This document shows, in pieces, positions 63,860-64,000 of a DNA stretch of 64,000 nt; positions within the stretch are counted from its first letter, which is position 1, and every line of letters begins with the position of its first letter. The notes below the pieces were generated by a model, which made no database searches, had not been told where the DNA came from, and worked only from the letters and a program-made list of their open reading frames with translations. A program made the position numbers and the translations under genes. The stretch covers positions 520,001-584,000 of the forward strand of contig JASJDC010000002.1 in NCBI GenBank assembly GCA_030065235.1, written 5' to 3'. Source of the stretch: Alphaproteobacteria bacterium (GTDB taxonomy: Bacteria; Pseudomonadota; Alphaproteobacteria; UBA8366; Aestuariispiraceae).

Positions 63860-64000
63860 GTGTCCCCGCCGCCCCGCTCGCTGATCGTCATCCCGGCGCG
63901 CCTCGCCGCGACGCGGTACCCGAACAAGCCGTTGGCCGACATTCACGGCAAACCGATGATCGTGCATTGCCTGGCGCGCGCGCTGGAGGCGGATATCGGG
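63860..64000 (+). CDS. kdsB: 3-deoxy-manno-octulosonate cytidylyltransferase, N-terminal fragment
   Basis: The window ends in the 47th codon of this gene. The visible part carries the KdsB N-terminus: [28 protein letters not shown], including the nucleotide-binding PAR[11 protein letters not shown] motif. The enzyme makes CMP-Kdo for lipopolysaccharide. The start is GTG 63860, with GGAGGG about ten bases upstream. The related early enzyme gene kdsD lies 15 kb upstream on the same strand. Confidence 0.9.
   Translation, partial: MSPPPRSLIVIPARLAATRYPNKPLADIHGKPMIVHCLARALEADIG

Overview
The window is a 64 kb stretch of a GC-rich Gram-negative chromosome, almost certainly an alphaproteobacterium of the Rhodospirillales type. 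This rests on gene content rather than on any 16S sequence: the rnd-kdsD-lptC-lptA-lptB-rpoN-hpf-ptsN series, the argD-argF-hslO order, an EipB (DUF1849) protein, an NDUFA9-like reductase, a membrane-anchored cytochrome c and a very large TipN/GPR-like coiled-coil protein. Both ends cut through genes: the tail of a proline iminopeptidase on the left and the first codons of kdsB on the right.

Layout. 1-9.5 kb: pip end, a GNAT/unknown/meaB operon, an unrecognised two-gene operon, and a 1425-residue membrane-anchored coiled-coil protein facing it. 9.7-16.3 kb: upp, a small membrane protein, a Gfo/Idh/MocA oxidoreductase, then on the minus strand argD-argF-hslO-lipoprotein, preceded by what looks like an arginine attenuator (33-codon leader peptide with four consecutive Arg codons, then exclusive stems and a terminator). 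16.3-25.8 kb: two ABC-2 permeases without an ATPase, a structured intergenic region, recX, a cupin, a zincin-like metalloprotease, PCD, a membrane protein inserted at the 3' end of rlmN, rlmN, a DCC-family protein, an M17 aminopeptidase, EipB and a DM13 protein. 25.9-34.7 kb: catabolic and accessory genes (CoA-transferase, citryl-CoA lyase-like protein, acyl-CoA ligase, gentisate dioxygenase, membrane proteins, a MarR regulator with a clear operator and a divergent monooxygenase-fold protein).

34.7-36.6 kb is an AT-rich islet lying directly at the 3' end of a tRNA-Ser gene. It carries a two-gene unit: a winged-helix-like protein and a HEPN protein with an intact R-x4-H motif. It is the best candidate here for a little-described conflict or defence module. 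37-46.6 kb: GST, gltB and gltD, uppP, the NDUFA9-like protein and tRNA-Leu. 46.9-56.2 kb: an L,D-transpeptidase, then the envelope and sigma-54 cluster, ending in a MarR-like gene. 56.2-64 kb: a complete YejABEF-type peptide importer, a histidinol-phosphatase-like enzyme, a cytochrome c and the start of kdsB.

Functionally the window is dominated by envelope biogenesis (kdsD, kdsB, lptCAB, uppP, L,D-transpeptidase, EipB) and nitrogen/amino-acid metabolism (gltBD, argDF, rpoN, ptsN, hisN-like), with small accessory insertions. No phage, transposase, integrase, CRISPR array or rRNA was seen.
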